A stretch of 64,000 nt of DNA, taken from contig JADNRX010000129.1 of assembly GCA_015501595.1 (NCBI GenBank), positions 62,001 through 126,000 on the forward strand, given 5' to 3'. Both the position numbers and the translations under genes were made by a program. The notes under the pieces were generated by a model. That model made no database searches, was not told the DNA's origin, and saw only the letters and a program-made list of their open reading frames with translations. Source of the stretch: Hymenopellis radicata (Eukaryota > Basidiomycota > Agaricomycetes > Agaricales > Physalacriaceae). This document shows positions 37,921-50,244 of this stretch, one piece after another. Every line of letters starts with the position of its first letter. The first letter of the stretch is position 1.

Positions 37921-38266
37921 ATGACCTCAAACAACAGCGTCCGTGAGTCTGAGCACCTCGCATTCCCCTGTATGCTTGCGCTAACTTCTTCATAGACTAT
38001 CGTGTCGAGCTGAATACATGGGCTCAACAAACTCACAGCAATGTCACCTTCACAACCGAATTCCGAGGACCAGCTCACGACGGATCGTGGGTTGCGGTTG
38101 CCCTTGGTAAGGCGCACACTTTGACCCAATCGATAAGGCACTGACTTTGCCAGTTAACGGTGTCCAAGTGGGTACAGGCATATCGACGACACAGAATCGA
38201 GCGCGGGAAGCAGCGTCATACTGGGCGCTGGTAAACCTCGGGGTTATCCCGCCCCCAACTACGTAG
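37921..38266 (+). CDS. Stand-alone double-stranded RNA-binding (dsRBD) protein
   Basis: Exons 37921-37942, 37996-38106 and 38154-38266 give 81 aa, almost exactly one dsRBD. The order is YRVELNTWAQQT (helix 1), VTFTTEFRGPAHDGSWVAVA (strands 1-2 with the GP-H motif that contacts the minor groove), VNGVQVGTGISTTQNRAREA (strand 3 and start of helix 2) and ASYWALVNLGVIP. The lysine-rich start of helix 2 (KKxAK) is here TTQNRAREA, less basic than usual, so RNA affinity may be weak. No other domain is attached. It may act as a dsRNA-binding partner or a regulator of RNAi, which is inference. Confidence 0.8.
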
Positions 38267-38812
38267 GGGATCAGAGCGATTCTTCCCACCGATGCCCAAG
38301 CTCCCGTTCTGTCTTTAATCTCCTTATTCTACTTGCCGTTTAATTCTTCCTATCTTCCCACCAGCTAATCTTCGCGCTACGTAGTAACTCTATTTCCTTC
38401 ATCTAATATTCTCCTCGTTAACACCAGCTTTCGTATATATCATGCTTTCTACGTTACTCGAATTGGTTTCGCATAGTTATCATTTGTTCAATCGTAGAAC
38501 AAGCTTGTAATACATCCACGACGTATGGATCGCTCGGTAATCGTTCGGTGCCACAGTTAATATAGGAATGATGTTGTTTCTTACCGGATCGTCTGTGTAA
38601 CAGACTTACTTCTGTGCTGTCCCCCCGAACTCAGATCAACGTGTATACAAGAGAGGGTGAAGACGATTAGCATTCAGGAAAGCACGTAGATAGCTAGTAA
38701 AGATACATAATTCAGAATACAGTAAGTATGCGATGCGATTGAATACAATGAGAGTTCCAGGGAGCGTTGTACATGTAAGGGTTACAAGGAAGATCAAAAC
38801 AGGCTTAATTTC
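38267..38812. other. Intergenic; AT-rich, includes shared 3' tail of copy B
   Basis: No gene. The right part (38655-38720) matches the 3' flank of copy A, including TCTTTACTAGCTATCTACGT on the minus strand. Confidence 0.5.
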
Positions 38813-39909
38813 TGGGCCTTGGGGAGAGATTCCAGCGTCTGCGGGTGTCCTTCTTCGGAGACTTGTTGTGTCGGTTAGCAGCCAAGCGCTTGCGCGCCAC
38901 GCTCTTCCAATCATCGCCGCACTCGAACACGTCAGCCGCAGCTGGCGCAGGCTCATACGCGTATTCACCGATGTCGATATCATTCACCACGGTGACGGAA
39001 ACATCGAACTGACAGTAAACAATCTGTACTGGGCGCTCGATACGGGGAAGCGTCTCAGGCAGACCAGTCATAAGCGGAAGTTGTTCCCCCACTGGCACAT
39101 CTGCCTGTTCTAGCTCGAGAGATCGACGTGCTCGTTGGCGACGTGTGGGAGAGCCGCCGGTCTCTGGGTGGGCTTTATCGTTATGTGGGCGCCATTCTGC
39201 GAGATTACGAGCGTAGGTTGGTAGTTGGAGGAGATAGAAGGAGGAGATACTGCTTATCCACCTGTTACGACCAAGTAGGGGAAGCGGTTGAACATAGGGT
39301 AGGTAGCAGCGATGACCAAGGCGGGGTGGACGGAGGAACGGATAAGAAACTCCGTGGATTTAGAGGAGGGATTGAAGCAGTCGGCAAATTGGATTGGCGG
39401 AGAAGAGGTAGATGTCGGGACGAGATGGTAAGTGTACTCCCCGATTGGAAGTACCTGTAAGACACTCCTGATCAGATTTGATTCCGCGTAGGGAAGACCC
39501 TGGACAAACCTCAGTAAAGACGCGTCGATCGTCGTGAGCACGCTCTTGGTTGCAGTCGTGGAGGTCGTAGAGGATTTGGAGGGTGTCCTGCGTCGGAATG
39601 AGCGCGTATTGCTCCTCTTCTAGGAGTTTCTTGACGTCGGTGCGTACTAAGACGCGTCAATATCGCTGAATGGGGACGAGCAGGTGCAGTCACTTGCCCG
39701 TAATCCGGTTCAGCGCCGACTCCAGTTCCAGTTCTCCTCTCGAGAGCCCCCAGTAGTATTCCATCTTGTAGATCTTTTGTCGACATGAGTTGAAAGTGAA
39801 AACTTTCATGGAAAACATATCAGCACACCTCTTTAGCGCGTGGAATGAAGCAATAGTCTTCGAGGGGCTGCATCTCGGGGGAAGTCGTGAAGGATGCCAA
39901 GGAAGACAT
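38813..39909 (-). CDS. Uncharacterised fungal protein, duplicated gene copy B (possibly broken)
   Basis: Inverted paralogue of 11112-12280. ATG 39909 gives MSSLASFTTSPEMQPLEDYC with exon 1 ending at 39829 exactly as in copy A. Exon 2 reads IYKMEYYWGLSRGELELESA, then a GC-AG intron (GCAAGT donor) as in copy A. Later parts are HLVPTSTSSPPIQFAD and SSVHPALVIAATYP. The C-terminal part reads well (ELEQADVPVGEQLPLMTGLP, VSVTVVNDIDIGEYAYEPAP) and ends WNLSPRPRN. Between HPALVIAATYP and this part the frame shifts by one near 39290, so either an extra intron exists or the gene is broken. Comparing the two copies suggests each has lost frame in a different place. Function unknown. Confidence 0.5.
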
Positions 39910-40029
39910 GTTGGGCGGATGAGATGGCAGACGGGAAGAGAGAGGGATGGGTTTATTCAGGCTGCTTGGGAAGCCCGTGCTATATATGTTAATAGGACCC
40001 TTGATGGTCCACGAGCCGCCATTGTTCGG

Positions 40030-41265
40030 AGTTATCCGGCTTGTCCACATGCACACTGCTTGCTGCCGGTCCACAACTCGTACCCCTAGAACACCTCTAG
40101 CTTCACGATAACTTCATGGTGCATTGCGAGGGTATCCTACATACCTCGCACATACTCGATTTGTCGTGATCGGCAATGAACTCAAATTTCGGAGATTAAC
40201 CAGAGCCACTACACGTTTCTTACCCTGACAACATGCGGCGAGCCCTTGGATAAACAAGAGCCCATAAGCGGAAGATACTTATTGCCAGACATCGAAAAGT
40301 ATGTGGTCGCATCCAGAATATTTCGCGTACTAACACATTCTAACAGTTGTCATGACCTGGTCACTGTCATTCAACCTGGAAGGAACGCGTAAGCATTTAT
40401 CTTTCCTTCAAAGTAGCAGAACCAAACAAGTGAACTGAAGGGACGAATTCGAAAGAGCACTGCCACCTCTTTTCGCGCCACGATAGGGTGCCGGCTTCTG
40501 CTAATACTATACCTTACCCATGCTTCTCATTCATGACGCTACTACATGACCACAGCCATCACTGTTCACATAGGCAGCGATTCAAGAGGATAACAGCTGG
40601 CGAACGGGTTTGCAGTTTAAGGAAGACTCCTGCATGTCCAAGTTGCTCGGCACTCTTCACGAATTCTTGCTCTTGGACTTGGTGGCATTTTTTGCCATTG
40701 GAGGTGCTCGTCCCATCCCTCTGTTTAACTCGGGCATCCTTGACTCGAGCGCAATCGTTTTTTGAGACGGTATGTGATTCAAGGTGCCTGAACCTGAGTC
40801 GTCGCTCGCGCGCCGTCTTGGTTAGGCCGTATGTGGCGTCGGATAAAGTCAGACATAATTGTTTTCGGAAATGGCGTCTCACGTATTCTGAGGGCGAGCT
40901 TTCAAGATGCCGATTTGTTACTTGCAAAGCAACCTCGACATCATCTCCAACACTACCACTACCACCGCCATCGCTGGAGGAGACGAGGCACAGGTGAGAC
41001 TTCCGCCACTTCGAATGAATCACAGCCTTAAATTCCGCAGACCAACGTCCGGCTGCTCACCCTCCGACGGACTTGCCAGACATCGTTCATGACGAGCTCA
41101 AAAGCGGTGCGAAGACAAGATTTCGAGTGATCGCTCGGCCCCTTTCAGACGACCCGACGGAGGCTCTTTGCTCCTCCGGCGGGTATGAACAAGACAAGTC
41201 TTGGACGGTAGCGTATTTAATGGGCGTGCGCTAACGTCGGAGTCAACAATCACTTCCCCTAAGAG
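40030..41265. other. Gene-poor stretch, weak coding traces
   Basis: A short plus-strand frame with a possible intron (YTFLTLTTCGEPLDKQEPIS near 40205, later WDEFERALPPLFAPR ending near 40486) could be a small gene or relic; no family recognised. The rest shows nothing. Confidence 0.3.
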
Positions 41266-42462
41266 ATGGCACTAGCGGAGTTTACACAACAGTTCCTGCA
41301 GATGGCAGCTGTGACGCTTTTGTTCATGGCGCGAGATATGGCACTGGCGCAGTCGACGTCTCCCGGAGGTGAGTGTGATATTTTCAGAGCATATCGATAG
41401 AGATTGACTACGTGCAGATACTCCTACTCGCGTCGAGGTTATCTATGGCGAAGTTCCAAGCGAGAGCGTTGCTATTGCCGTTGGCGTGATCTATGTTATC
41501 GCGGGCCTCATCCTATTCTTCCCCGTGTTCCGGTACAAGCACTTCTGGGGCCTATGTCTGCCGATAGGCGCTGTCTGTGAGGCTTCGTCTCACTTTCAAT
41601 TCCGGGCGCTCATGCGCCTCGTTCTCAGCCAGCGGAATCGGTTTCTTCGTCAAAGCCGTCATGGTCTCCTCGGCATCGCGCCAGAACTCACAAGGGCTCA
41701 TCATAGCGCAGAACGTCATCATCGTCTGTGCACCAGCAACCTTCTTCGCGTTCAACTACATCCTATACGGACATCTCGTAGTCGAATGCGTCGGTGATCA
41801 GTTCTCTTTGCTCAGGCCCACCTGGGTCTCGCGAATCTTTGTCTCCAGTGATGTACTCACGTTCATCATACAAGTAAGTTGCGCGAAGTGCCATGGGTGC
41901 CTTGGCTGACTCGTATCGGTAGGCCGGAGGTGCAGCCCTTCTTACCGACCAAGACAAGTTTCAGACGGGCAAGAACATCTTTCTCGTCGGCTTGTGCCTA
42001 CAAGCTGCCTCGTACTACCTGTTCACTTTCATGCTTGCTCTCATGCATTACAAGGTGAAGAAGTCCGGGATGACCAACGGTAAAGAGCTATGGTGGAAGA
42101 CCGTCTGGCTATTATACTTCTCGTCGTTCTTCATCATCGTACGTCCTTCCAATCGTCGCTTGGAGGGTTCGCTGACCTTGGTGCACCTTAGGTCCGTACC
42201 GTCTATCGTATTGTGGAGGGCGAGTCTTCTCGAGGAAGCGCGATTCGCAGTAACGAAGGTGAGCCCATCTTCTGCACGATTGATAACGCCTACTGATCGT
42301 GCGCCTTGGTTAGCTTACTTCTACTGCCTAGACTTTCTTCCGCTCATTCTCGCTATCTCTGTTTACATGCCGTGGTGGCCGGGGAAATACCTGACAAGAG
42401 ACTCGTTGGTGCAAAAGGAGCCTAAGAAGACTCTTGAGTTGACACCCATCGAGGTCGCATGA
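41266..42462 (+). CDS. RTA1-like seven-helix membrane protein
   Basis: Six exons (41266-41368, 41418-41576, 41629-41873, 41923-42138, 42192-42258, 42314-42462) give 312 aa, all in phase. RTA1-family proteins are fungal plasma-membrane proteins linked to lipid asymmetry and stress resistance (RTA1, RSB1). Signals: VIYVIAGLILFFPVFRYKHF, GIGFFVKAVMVSSASRQNS, APATFFAFNYILYGHLV, SRIFVSSDVLTFIIQAGGAA (a strong family motif), YYLFTFMLALMHYKVKKSG, VRTVYRIVEGESSRGSAIRS (RT..R..E..G motif), EAYFYCLDFLPLILAISVYM. A hydrophobic N-terminal segment could be a signal anchor. The tail is charged. No damage seen. Confidence 0.88.
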
Positions 42463-42790
42463 TTCACAGACGTTTCAGCACTGTTGTGACCTGGACTCAA
42501 ACGCTACTTACTGATTTAGCGTTAGTCTACAAATTGGTGTCTCTAATCCTCTACGTATAGCACAAGCACCACCGTCTTAGATCGTCTTCTTAATAAAGTA
42601 TTGTAGCTCTTTGAAAAGTCCGATTGCCTCTTACGCCCATGAACATCCCGCCCACTGTGGCCACAGTAACAGAAGTCCTCAAATCATACAACACTGCTAT
42701 GTCGATGGGAAGTTCTATACCAGACTAGAACCACGTTCCCAGCATCAATTCCCTCAAATCTTCCGCAGTCTGGCCACTGTGCCAGTCTGT

Positions 42791-42985
42791 CTGGGCCGGC
42801 ACTGCTGTACAACCCTGAAAGAGACAAAGAAGCACACATTTCAACTTTCAGAACCAACTTAGCGCACTCCCTCGGGGAGCTCGGGTACCAATTGAGAGTT
42901 CTTCTGGGCCGGCAGTGCTGTACAACCCTAAAAGAACCCAAGAAGGACACTCTACTAGACTGCACTCCTTCGGGGAGCTCGTTGG
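42791..42985. repeat. Two-copy imperfect tandem repeat, ~100-113 bp unit
   Basis: CTGGGCCGGCA(C/G)TGCTGTACAACCCT occurs at 42791 and 42904; GCACTCC(C/T)TCGGGGAGCTCG occurs at 42863 and 42962. The remaining part of 42463-43215 shows no gene. Confidence 0.65.
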
Positions 42986-43215
42986 GTAATTGCGGCCTGT
43001 AAATACAACCCCGGGCGGACCTATTCGAAGCAAATTGACATTAGGAGCGCCACACGTTTCCGCTCAAGATAGTTTCTACTCGTATTTCAAGTTCAACAAA
43101 AGACGCACTACAGCGAAAACAGAAAGTAAGGATCTAGAAGTGATATCGTAGTAGTCCAAGTTATCACCAGGGGCTGAACGTGGATTTGTAGTCTGGGAGC
43201 AGTCCACGTCAGCCC

Positions 43216-45308
43216 TCACCCATCCACATCTACCACCCTAAAATCCCTCACATCCACCTTCCTCATCCACCACCAAAACAACACCGCCGAGCCCGGAAAC
43301 GTCGCATGCACCTTGCCCGTCTGCCCAACCCTATACCACGACACGCAGTCCATAAACACGGACCCCTTCATCCTCTTCTGCAACCTCGCATTCCACGCAT
43401 CCGTCGCCGCCTCCGTCACATCCACCGATGCAACACGCCCTTGCATGATCGGCTTGATCAACTTTAACGCAAAGTTCGTCTGGGGATCATTCGGAATGAG
43501 GGAGGAATAGGTGGGGCGAAAGACACTTACCTGGACCTCCTCAGTGAATATAACAGACGTATGCCCGGTAAGCGTGTTAGGTCCCCCAAGGACGAACAAG
43601 TTCGGAAACCCCGGGATCATCGTCCCCCGAAACGCAGTCGGGCCACCGTGCGAGTCAAAGTACTTCTGGAGTGGTAAACCATCGAGTCCTCGGACAGGCA
43701 GTGGGTATTCAGCCTGTCATCATCCAAGGAACATTTGTTAGCATCGCGCAGCGTCGTAAGGAGTCAGACTGACTGCAGCAAACCCAGTGGAGGGTATTAT
43801 GACATCGAAGCGCAATTTATCACCTAGGCGTGATGTCAATAACACACTGAATGTAGGGGCTAGAACCACACCTTTCTTAGTGACGATGCCATCCTCCACT
43901 ATGGAGTCAATACCATCCCAGTTCATCCTCATATTCGGCCGATGTAAACTTTCGAGATATCCGGCATTCACTATGAGACGCTTGCAACCGGGTTCTGTAC
44001 TGCGTGAGCACAAGGATGGCCATGCTGACGTGGAGGTGACGCACTGTACGTAGGTATCAACAAATTATGATACATCTTGGGTGCGCGATTCTTGATGTAG
44101 TACGTCGAAAACCGCTATACAATCATTTATCAGAGACGAAGCAACTCGGCATATTGATCGCTTACCCGATACAAGCTATTGCCAACCGTACCGCTAAATA
44201 CAATCCAATACAGTAGCTCCATCTGAACGATTATTGGTGAGTGATTATTTGGCCTTGCGTAGGATACTCACTAGCCAGAATCGCATTACTCGCTCTAAAC
44301 GCTTAGTGAACGGGAGCCATTTGAAAAGGAAGCGTTGTATGCGACTATAAGGCGAGCGAAGCTATGTGTCGTCAGCGCAAGCATGTAAACAAAAGTCCAA
44401 AGAAACACACGTTCCAAAGGAACCAGCTTGGCGTTCGGCAGAACTGCACTATATCTGTAGAGGAATCCTTCAACAGCTCGGGTACCAGTTGTGCCCTTCT
44501 CGACTGTTCAGCAGACGGAGAGAATTGAAGCAAAACTTACGCAGATGCGCCATAACCAATGACGGCTACGCGTTTCCCAGTCAGATTAATAGAATGATCC
44601 CAGTTCCCCGAGTGGAACATTGCGCCCTTGAAAGTATCCAAGCCTGGGATATCCGGCATGCGGGGTATCTCTAGAAAGCCCGCAGCGGAGACGAGGACCT
44701 TGGCCCGAGTCGTGTGCTCCTCGCCACAAGAATCCTTCGTTGCAATACTCCACACTTTAGCATTATCATCCCACGTGGCCGAGGTAACTGCAGTATTGAA
44801 GGAGATGCAGCGTCGTATATCGTATTTGGTGGTTAGATCGTCCCAGTATCCAAGGATCTCGGGCTGCAATCCGTGCGTACCGCGCCATTTAGGAGATAAA
44901 GAGGCGGAATGGGTGAAGAACATAATTGGCACGTCCGATGCACAACCCTAGCACGACATTGTTTACTTACTGCAGTGTATGAGGGATGGGCCACAAACCG
45001 GGTATGTATTAGCCTGGTGATCGTCGTTAGTCAAAGGCGGAGCGACCGATAGAAAGTAAACCAACCCGCCATGTTCCGCCAAGGTCGGGCGCCTTCTCGC
45101 ATATCTAGAAGAGGCTTAACTGGATATACACATACGAGGAAAATCTTCGATCCCACCTTGAAATCAGCAAAGCCGGGGAACTGCCTACGCAGGCCAACGG
45201 CGAAGGTAATTCCTCCAACACTACAATTGTGTCCAGCGCCACAGTTCAAGGAAATGAAAAGTCGTACCCTGCACCGATGATGAATATGGTCGTATCAGTT
45301 GTCGACAT
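43216..45308 (-). CDS. Flavin-dependent monooxygenase, Baeyer-Villiger-like (copy 2)
   Basis: Paralogue of 21499-23790. ATG 45308 gives [20 protein letters not shown]; as in copy 1 the first intron splits the last Gly of GAG in phase 2. Then [76 protein letters not shown] (a full FxGxxxHxxxWD fingerprint), [10 protein letters not shown] followed by an intron at the same site as copy 1, [30 protein letters not shown] and [12 protein letters not shown]. It ends [10 protein letters not shown] without the hydrophobic tail of copy 1. Cofactors FAD and NADPH; substrate unknown. Neighbours are an RTA1-like gene and decayed fragments. Confidence 0.83.
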
Positions 45309-45574
45309 GGGGAGCAGGAAGCGGTGAGGGAGAGGAAAGGATGAGTTGGCCTTACTTATACCGATTGATAGCATTCCAGAATTCGCTTCCATGCAAGAAG
45401 GAATCATCTTCGACAGCCTGATCCGAACGACATCACGGCGTGATAGCGTTCCGGTCCAAGGGGGTATGCTACAGTGTATTATAGGAACAGTCGTCGTAGA
45501 TGATACAAACGGGGCTAAGTACTAAGGGATTATGAGCCCTTGTCCATTCAGAGAATCAGACGTACCATATACAG

Positions 45575-46564
45575 CTACAAGCCAACCTCTACGCCACCGA
45601 TCTTGACTGTTATCCTAATAGGAAACGGCGAGATGCCAGTAGCGTCGGTGATGAGGGGAACTGCGGCTCGGCCCTTCTCTGACGTGGTGTAGGTAATCAT
45701 AGTAAATATCGATTTGGTTAGAGTAGCGGCCAGCGTTGACTCGAACGACGTGCGTTCTAAGAACAACGAGGTGAGCGGTGTTAAGAAAAGACAATCTCGG
45801 CGAACCTCGATCCGGAGGCTGTCTGACTTCTGCATTAATGATCCTACGCTTGGGCTTAGCGTAGGCTCGCCAAAAAGTTGAAAAATACACACCACTGTTC
45901 CCATGGCACGTCCTCTTCTCCCATATACACCTGGAACCATGATTTCTTAGGCCGTTTCTCGGAAAATGTGACGACAATCTGCTCGCCGTCAGCAACATGC
46001 TCATCGACGTCAGCGACGACGTGGACACACCTGGCCTCGTTTGCTCGCGCCAATGTCGATACCTTTCCAGAACATATCGACCTTGTCATTCACCAGCTGC
46101 TCCGTCTGAACGTCGGATATACCGGGCTACGCGTCGCCGGTCAGAGCGCTCCATCGTCCAATGAAACGCGTACCATGGTGACGTCGAGCACCTCAAAGGT
46201 CCGTGGCTTCACCGTCCCAAACGAGCGATGAAATAGGATAGCGTGTATCGTCCCTCTGAGCACATCGCGGCACGTTGAGCGATCTACAATCTGTGCTCTC
46301 GTCAATTCGGATCCGAAAAGGAGAGTTCAGAAGGCCGTATACCAAGTCAATCGTTATCGTCGGATAATTATTCATTAAATAGCCGAATTTCTCGCCAGAC
46401 ACCGTGGGGGATAAGGGGGGCCGCCGTACCAGATGACGATGGTGGTGCAGAAGAGAGAGATGCCGTGTGGCTGTGCAGAACAAAAATGCCGACTGCCATC
46501 GGCGACTCGGCGTAGCCATTGCTGGAACGAAATGAGTTTCAATTATTGCTCGTAGTCGCCCCAC
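45575..46564 (-). pseudogene. Fragmentary unidentified coding region
   Basis: Minus-strand frames such as FGYLMNNYPTITIDLVYGLL, YPISSLVWDGEATDL, KKSWFQVYMGEEDVPWEQW and AAVPLITDATGISPFPIRIT (end at 45575) look protein-like and are joined by plausible introns, but in-frame stops interrupt the path. I do not recognise the family. Confidence 0.3.
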
Positions 46565-46599
46565 TTTCTCGCGACGATGACTTAAATGAAGGGGTAAGT

Positions 46600-47196
46600 C
46601 AGAACTTCAAAACGGAACAGGCCTGGAAGACTTACAAGAGGATGTTTCCGGCCGCGAGGTAAGCAGGCGAATAGACCTGGTAAGATTCCAGATCGAACAG
46701 AGCGCCCTCATTAACAGTCAGATAAACATTGTACCGTCGAAGACACCGGTCGAATTCAGTGGGCAGGTAGCCAGTGTAGCGCCAGGATCTACGAAGTAGA
46801 AATGAAATCTATAGTAGAGATATCATACGATAGCCATTGTACGCAAAGTGGTTCGCGAACGTCACGGTGAAGAAGGGTTGATAAGTGGGTCACCCCCATG
46901 GGCGGCTTTCAGACCACAAGGGCTCAAGTGGATTGTTATCGGAGTCGATCTGCATTGAAGTGAAAGTCCGTTCATCGTAATAACGGCAAGTTACCGGGCA
47001 ATAATGAAAACCGTGCGTGAACACGATGGGCAATGACTTTTACCGCGTACGGGAAGCTTCTTGAAGTTGGCGAAAAGCGTACAGGTACTGCAGGAAAGCA
47101 TGACGGCCACGGCGTGACACCTTCGAGAGGGAAACGAGGTAGGCATACAGCTAAACAGCCTGGAATGTCGGTGGAGAAAGGAACGTATGGGGCCAA
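46600..47196 (-). pseudogene. Possible oligopeptide transporter (OPT) relic
   Basis: After a TATA-like box (TATATAAC near 47221) the minus strand shows broken frames: DSDNNPLEPLW, TFANHFAYNG, and NEGALFDLESYQVYSPAYLA followed by AGNILL. The last resembles the 'Y..YSP.yLp' segment before a transmembrane helix in OPT transporters. Stops lie between the pieces. The identification is tentative. Confidence 0.3.
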
Positions 47197-47500
47197 AAGC
47201 GTATCGTCGGTCCCGACCTGTTATATACCCTCACAGTGTTTGCCACTGTGTATGCGCGCGCGCACCATAATAGGAAGTACCAGCTCAAAGAAGCATCATC
47301 AGATGTCGTCGATGACAACGCTCCGATTGACAATGGTTAAGCTTTAAGAGTGGCCTCACAGGAAGGCGCGTCGCGAAACACGACAGTGACAATTTGATTA
47401 CGATCACATGCCGTTACGAGTGCTAGGCGGGAATGAGCGTCGGTAAAGACTTGCATGTCTGCTAGCTGAAAACCTAACCAATAAACCGATGCACCATTAA

Positions 47501-47903
47501 CTATCGTTGGAAGCCTTGAAGTTTTCAACCCAAGTAGCCAACGTTTGTCCAGGAATTCCTTCGAGGATCAAGACGTGAGCTTCCTCGCCGTTGGGCATGC
47601 GGATCTAGATGCGCATCAGTTTCTTGATTAGCGACAGTTCCTCATCCCTTAACTCACCTTGTAGCTTTTACGGTGAATCGAGACGGTGCGCGAGAGATTG
47701 ATTTTGACCGATCGATCCCAAGTCGTTTTCAAGTGCTCGTTTTGGCTGGCGCAAGGCTTTTCAAGCCTATGTCCATCCGGAGAACGCTCCGTTTTGGACT
47801 TGCGCCCCAGCCAATGGTTTTCAAGAATGTAATCTTTCAGATTAGATTCTTGTACTCGGCACTGGCAACCCGTCGGCATCTCTTGTCTCTCCATGACCAT
47901 CAC
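47501..47903 (-). pseudogene. Kinase-like gene fragment
   Basis: An exon at 47501-47604 reads IRMPNGEEAHVLILEGIPGQ then TLATWVENF. It aligns with exon 2 of the kinase-like gene at 60751-61944 (VVMPSGEEAIVLIFEPIPGK, TLGAW) and starts after a clean intron. The flanking frame to 47903 (ending SIHRKSYK before the donor) may be an exon 1 remnant. The catalytic-loop exon was not found, so this is a relic. Confidence 0.6.
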
Positions 47904-49769
47904 CTATTCTCTTCTTTCCCTCGTCTCCGCGACTCATTCGACACGAGAACGGGACGCTACTGCAATCCAGGAGGACTAATGTAAGTCCAGAGAAGAAAAT
48001 GGTGCGTCTCTCCGGCATTGTCGCGCGCCAGCTAACAGCAGAGGTTTTCCCCGCAAGGTTTTGAGGCACCCGTGGTCTGCGTCGCCATTTACTTATCATT
48101 TTTCACTATACACGGTCCGTCGGGGTACTAGTACCTTAGCTATTTATTTAGTGTAGGCGGAATCAACATTGTAACATTGTAACAGCACTGGGCATTTGTA
48201 GAAACAGCAGCCAGATTCGCAGCAGGATGCACGTCTGAGCGTAGTTGCAGCCGCATCTACAGATCAAATCAAGACAGTGAACTTTCACGCGTCTCAGGAC
48301 TCTGGGAGAATTTTTGGAAGGTGCGTCAGTTTGTCCCGCATCGCCGTGTGTGCTGACAGTCAACTACAGTACAGCAGGTATAACTTACACTATCAATACG
48401 GAAGAACGACACCACCAACGAGCCGCCTGTCCCGCGCCTTCCATGCCCACCGTGACCACAACAACCTCTTGTAATCCATCTGTAGCATATTCACACCAGC
48501 TTCGCGCCGACTTGTTGGTCGACTCTGTTTTTACAATAAATCACAAGCCTCCCGGACAAGCACCACATACGCAAGCCCTCATGCAGACAGCTCTCGTCTC
48601 CTACCCCATCCCCATCCCCCACCCACACCCACTCACCGTGTCGCGTCGGTCCAACCACACTTTCCTTCAGCGCCGCCTCGCCTCTCAGCTTTCCTCTTTC
48701 GTGTGCCTCCTCGCTACTTCTCTCTTGCGGACTGCACCAATGGATTTTGGCACCATTACCTAGCTTACCTCCACTGCTGTCTAAATGTTGCAGCCTGCGA
48801 TCTCGGAAATCAACATGTTGCTCAAACCCTCGACACCGGCCCCGGAAGCTCTCCCATCGATGTAATTGGTATACAGAAGCGACATATGAGTGTCGCTGGG
48901 TCTTGATCTCGCTGAACGCGCCCTCTGTAGGCCGAACACGGATTATGGAATTTCGGTCGGGAGGGCAGGATGCGCTTTGGCGTTCTGCTTATCTGCGGTG
49001 TCAATGCCATCACCATGGCAAGCATACTGGACTCTCTGATTGTGGTAATCGTCAATGCAGTGGTTCGACTCTGGTACGTGATTTCTTGTTTGGTTCATTT
49101 CAACATTTACTGAAAATCCTCTTTAGACCGTCGGCGTCACTGGAATCGCAGTCAATATCTTGCGTCGTCAAACTAGGTGAAAGCACTCGTCTACCCGGCT
49201 TCTGATGTCGTCTTCTGGCAGGTAGGAGTCACTATGTGGTGGGAGGCAGGTGTGGCGGGGCAGAGGTGGAGAGTCTTTAAATTGATATGTCGACAGCGTA
49301 CCGTCTTTCTTAACCCATATCCATATGAATGTTTACTATTTTCTGCCCAAGTCTTGAGTCAGGCGCATCGCGAGCACTGGATGCATACGAGTACGCGCCC
49401 GTATATGACATTAGATCTGCAAAGATATTTAAGTTCTTCCTTCCTCCACTGCTTAAGCTGCTAATTTCGCTTAGAGCAGAGCATAAATTATGTTTAAATA
49501 AGCGAAAATAGGGAAAAGAGCTTCAGAGCCGCTGGGCTCGTTCTCGACGTGGATGAGCGTGGCCACATTACGGATACAATAGACCGGCCCGTAAAGATCC
49601 GTGGCCTAAGTCCCGATCCGACTTAGGTCTCCACTGGCTTGATTTAAAAGCCAGAAAATCTAGTCAATCAGCTGGGCCATCGACGTGACGCGCTCTCCGC
49701 CACTCGGACTGTGCAACAAATTTGGTCGATACGGATACGACTTTCAATTTATCTTGCACGTACTATATG
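47904..49769. other. Gene-poor stretch, nothing firmly recognised
   Basis: Pyrimidine-rich DNA at 48580-48730 could be a promoter. Open frames at 48314-48763 and 48747-49205 have low-complexity or Cys-containing translations but no recognisable family. Confidence 0.35.
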
Positions 49770-50086
49770 AGCCGGTCGTGGTGATCACCCGAGGCGACGC
49801 GAAATGTGGCCGCTCCTCGAACACTCAAAGTACAGCTTCCGGGCTCAGCATTCACATCTTGAGAGTGGCTACCTGCTTGATGCAGTGGTTCCTCAATCCA
49901 TGGAAAATGCTTGAACGCATGCCCGGGAAGGTCAGAGCGATTGGCGTCAGTAAATTTTCCATCATCAAAACGTGAAGTGGCGGCGAGTCGCGACGTCTCA
50001 GTCTCCAGATTACTGATTTCGTGTGGGTTTAGCTCAATGAACCAGCTGTTCGAAACTGCCAAAGTCATCCCAGCCGTCAATCAATG
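49770..50086 (+). pseudogene. Aldo-keto reductase fragment (left inverted copy)
   Basis: Reads GKVRAIGVSKFSIIK then, after an intron, LNQLFETAKVIPAVNQ, the strand-6/7 part of an aldo-keto reductase. Inverted copy of 52485-52785. No start, catalytic tetrad or end. Confidence 0.75.
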
Positions 50087-50244
50087 GTGATCTCGTGGTT
50101 CGAAGTCGATGATACTGTTCTGGAGATAGAGAGGCCTCCCAAAGAAGGACCATCCAACCAACATCCAGCGAGTGCTGGCTTTGAAACGGTAAAGTTTCGC
50201 ATTCAGAATACACGATTACTTGATGTCGGGAAACCATTCTCAAT

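Noticed and set aside
48747..49205. Hydrophobin candidate (Cys pairs in the 152-codon frame)
   Set aside because: The CC spacing does not fit the eight-Cys hydrophobin pattern, there is no signal peptide, and the hydrophobic stretch is in another frame.
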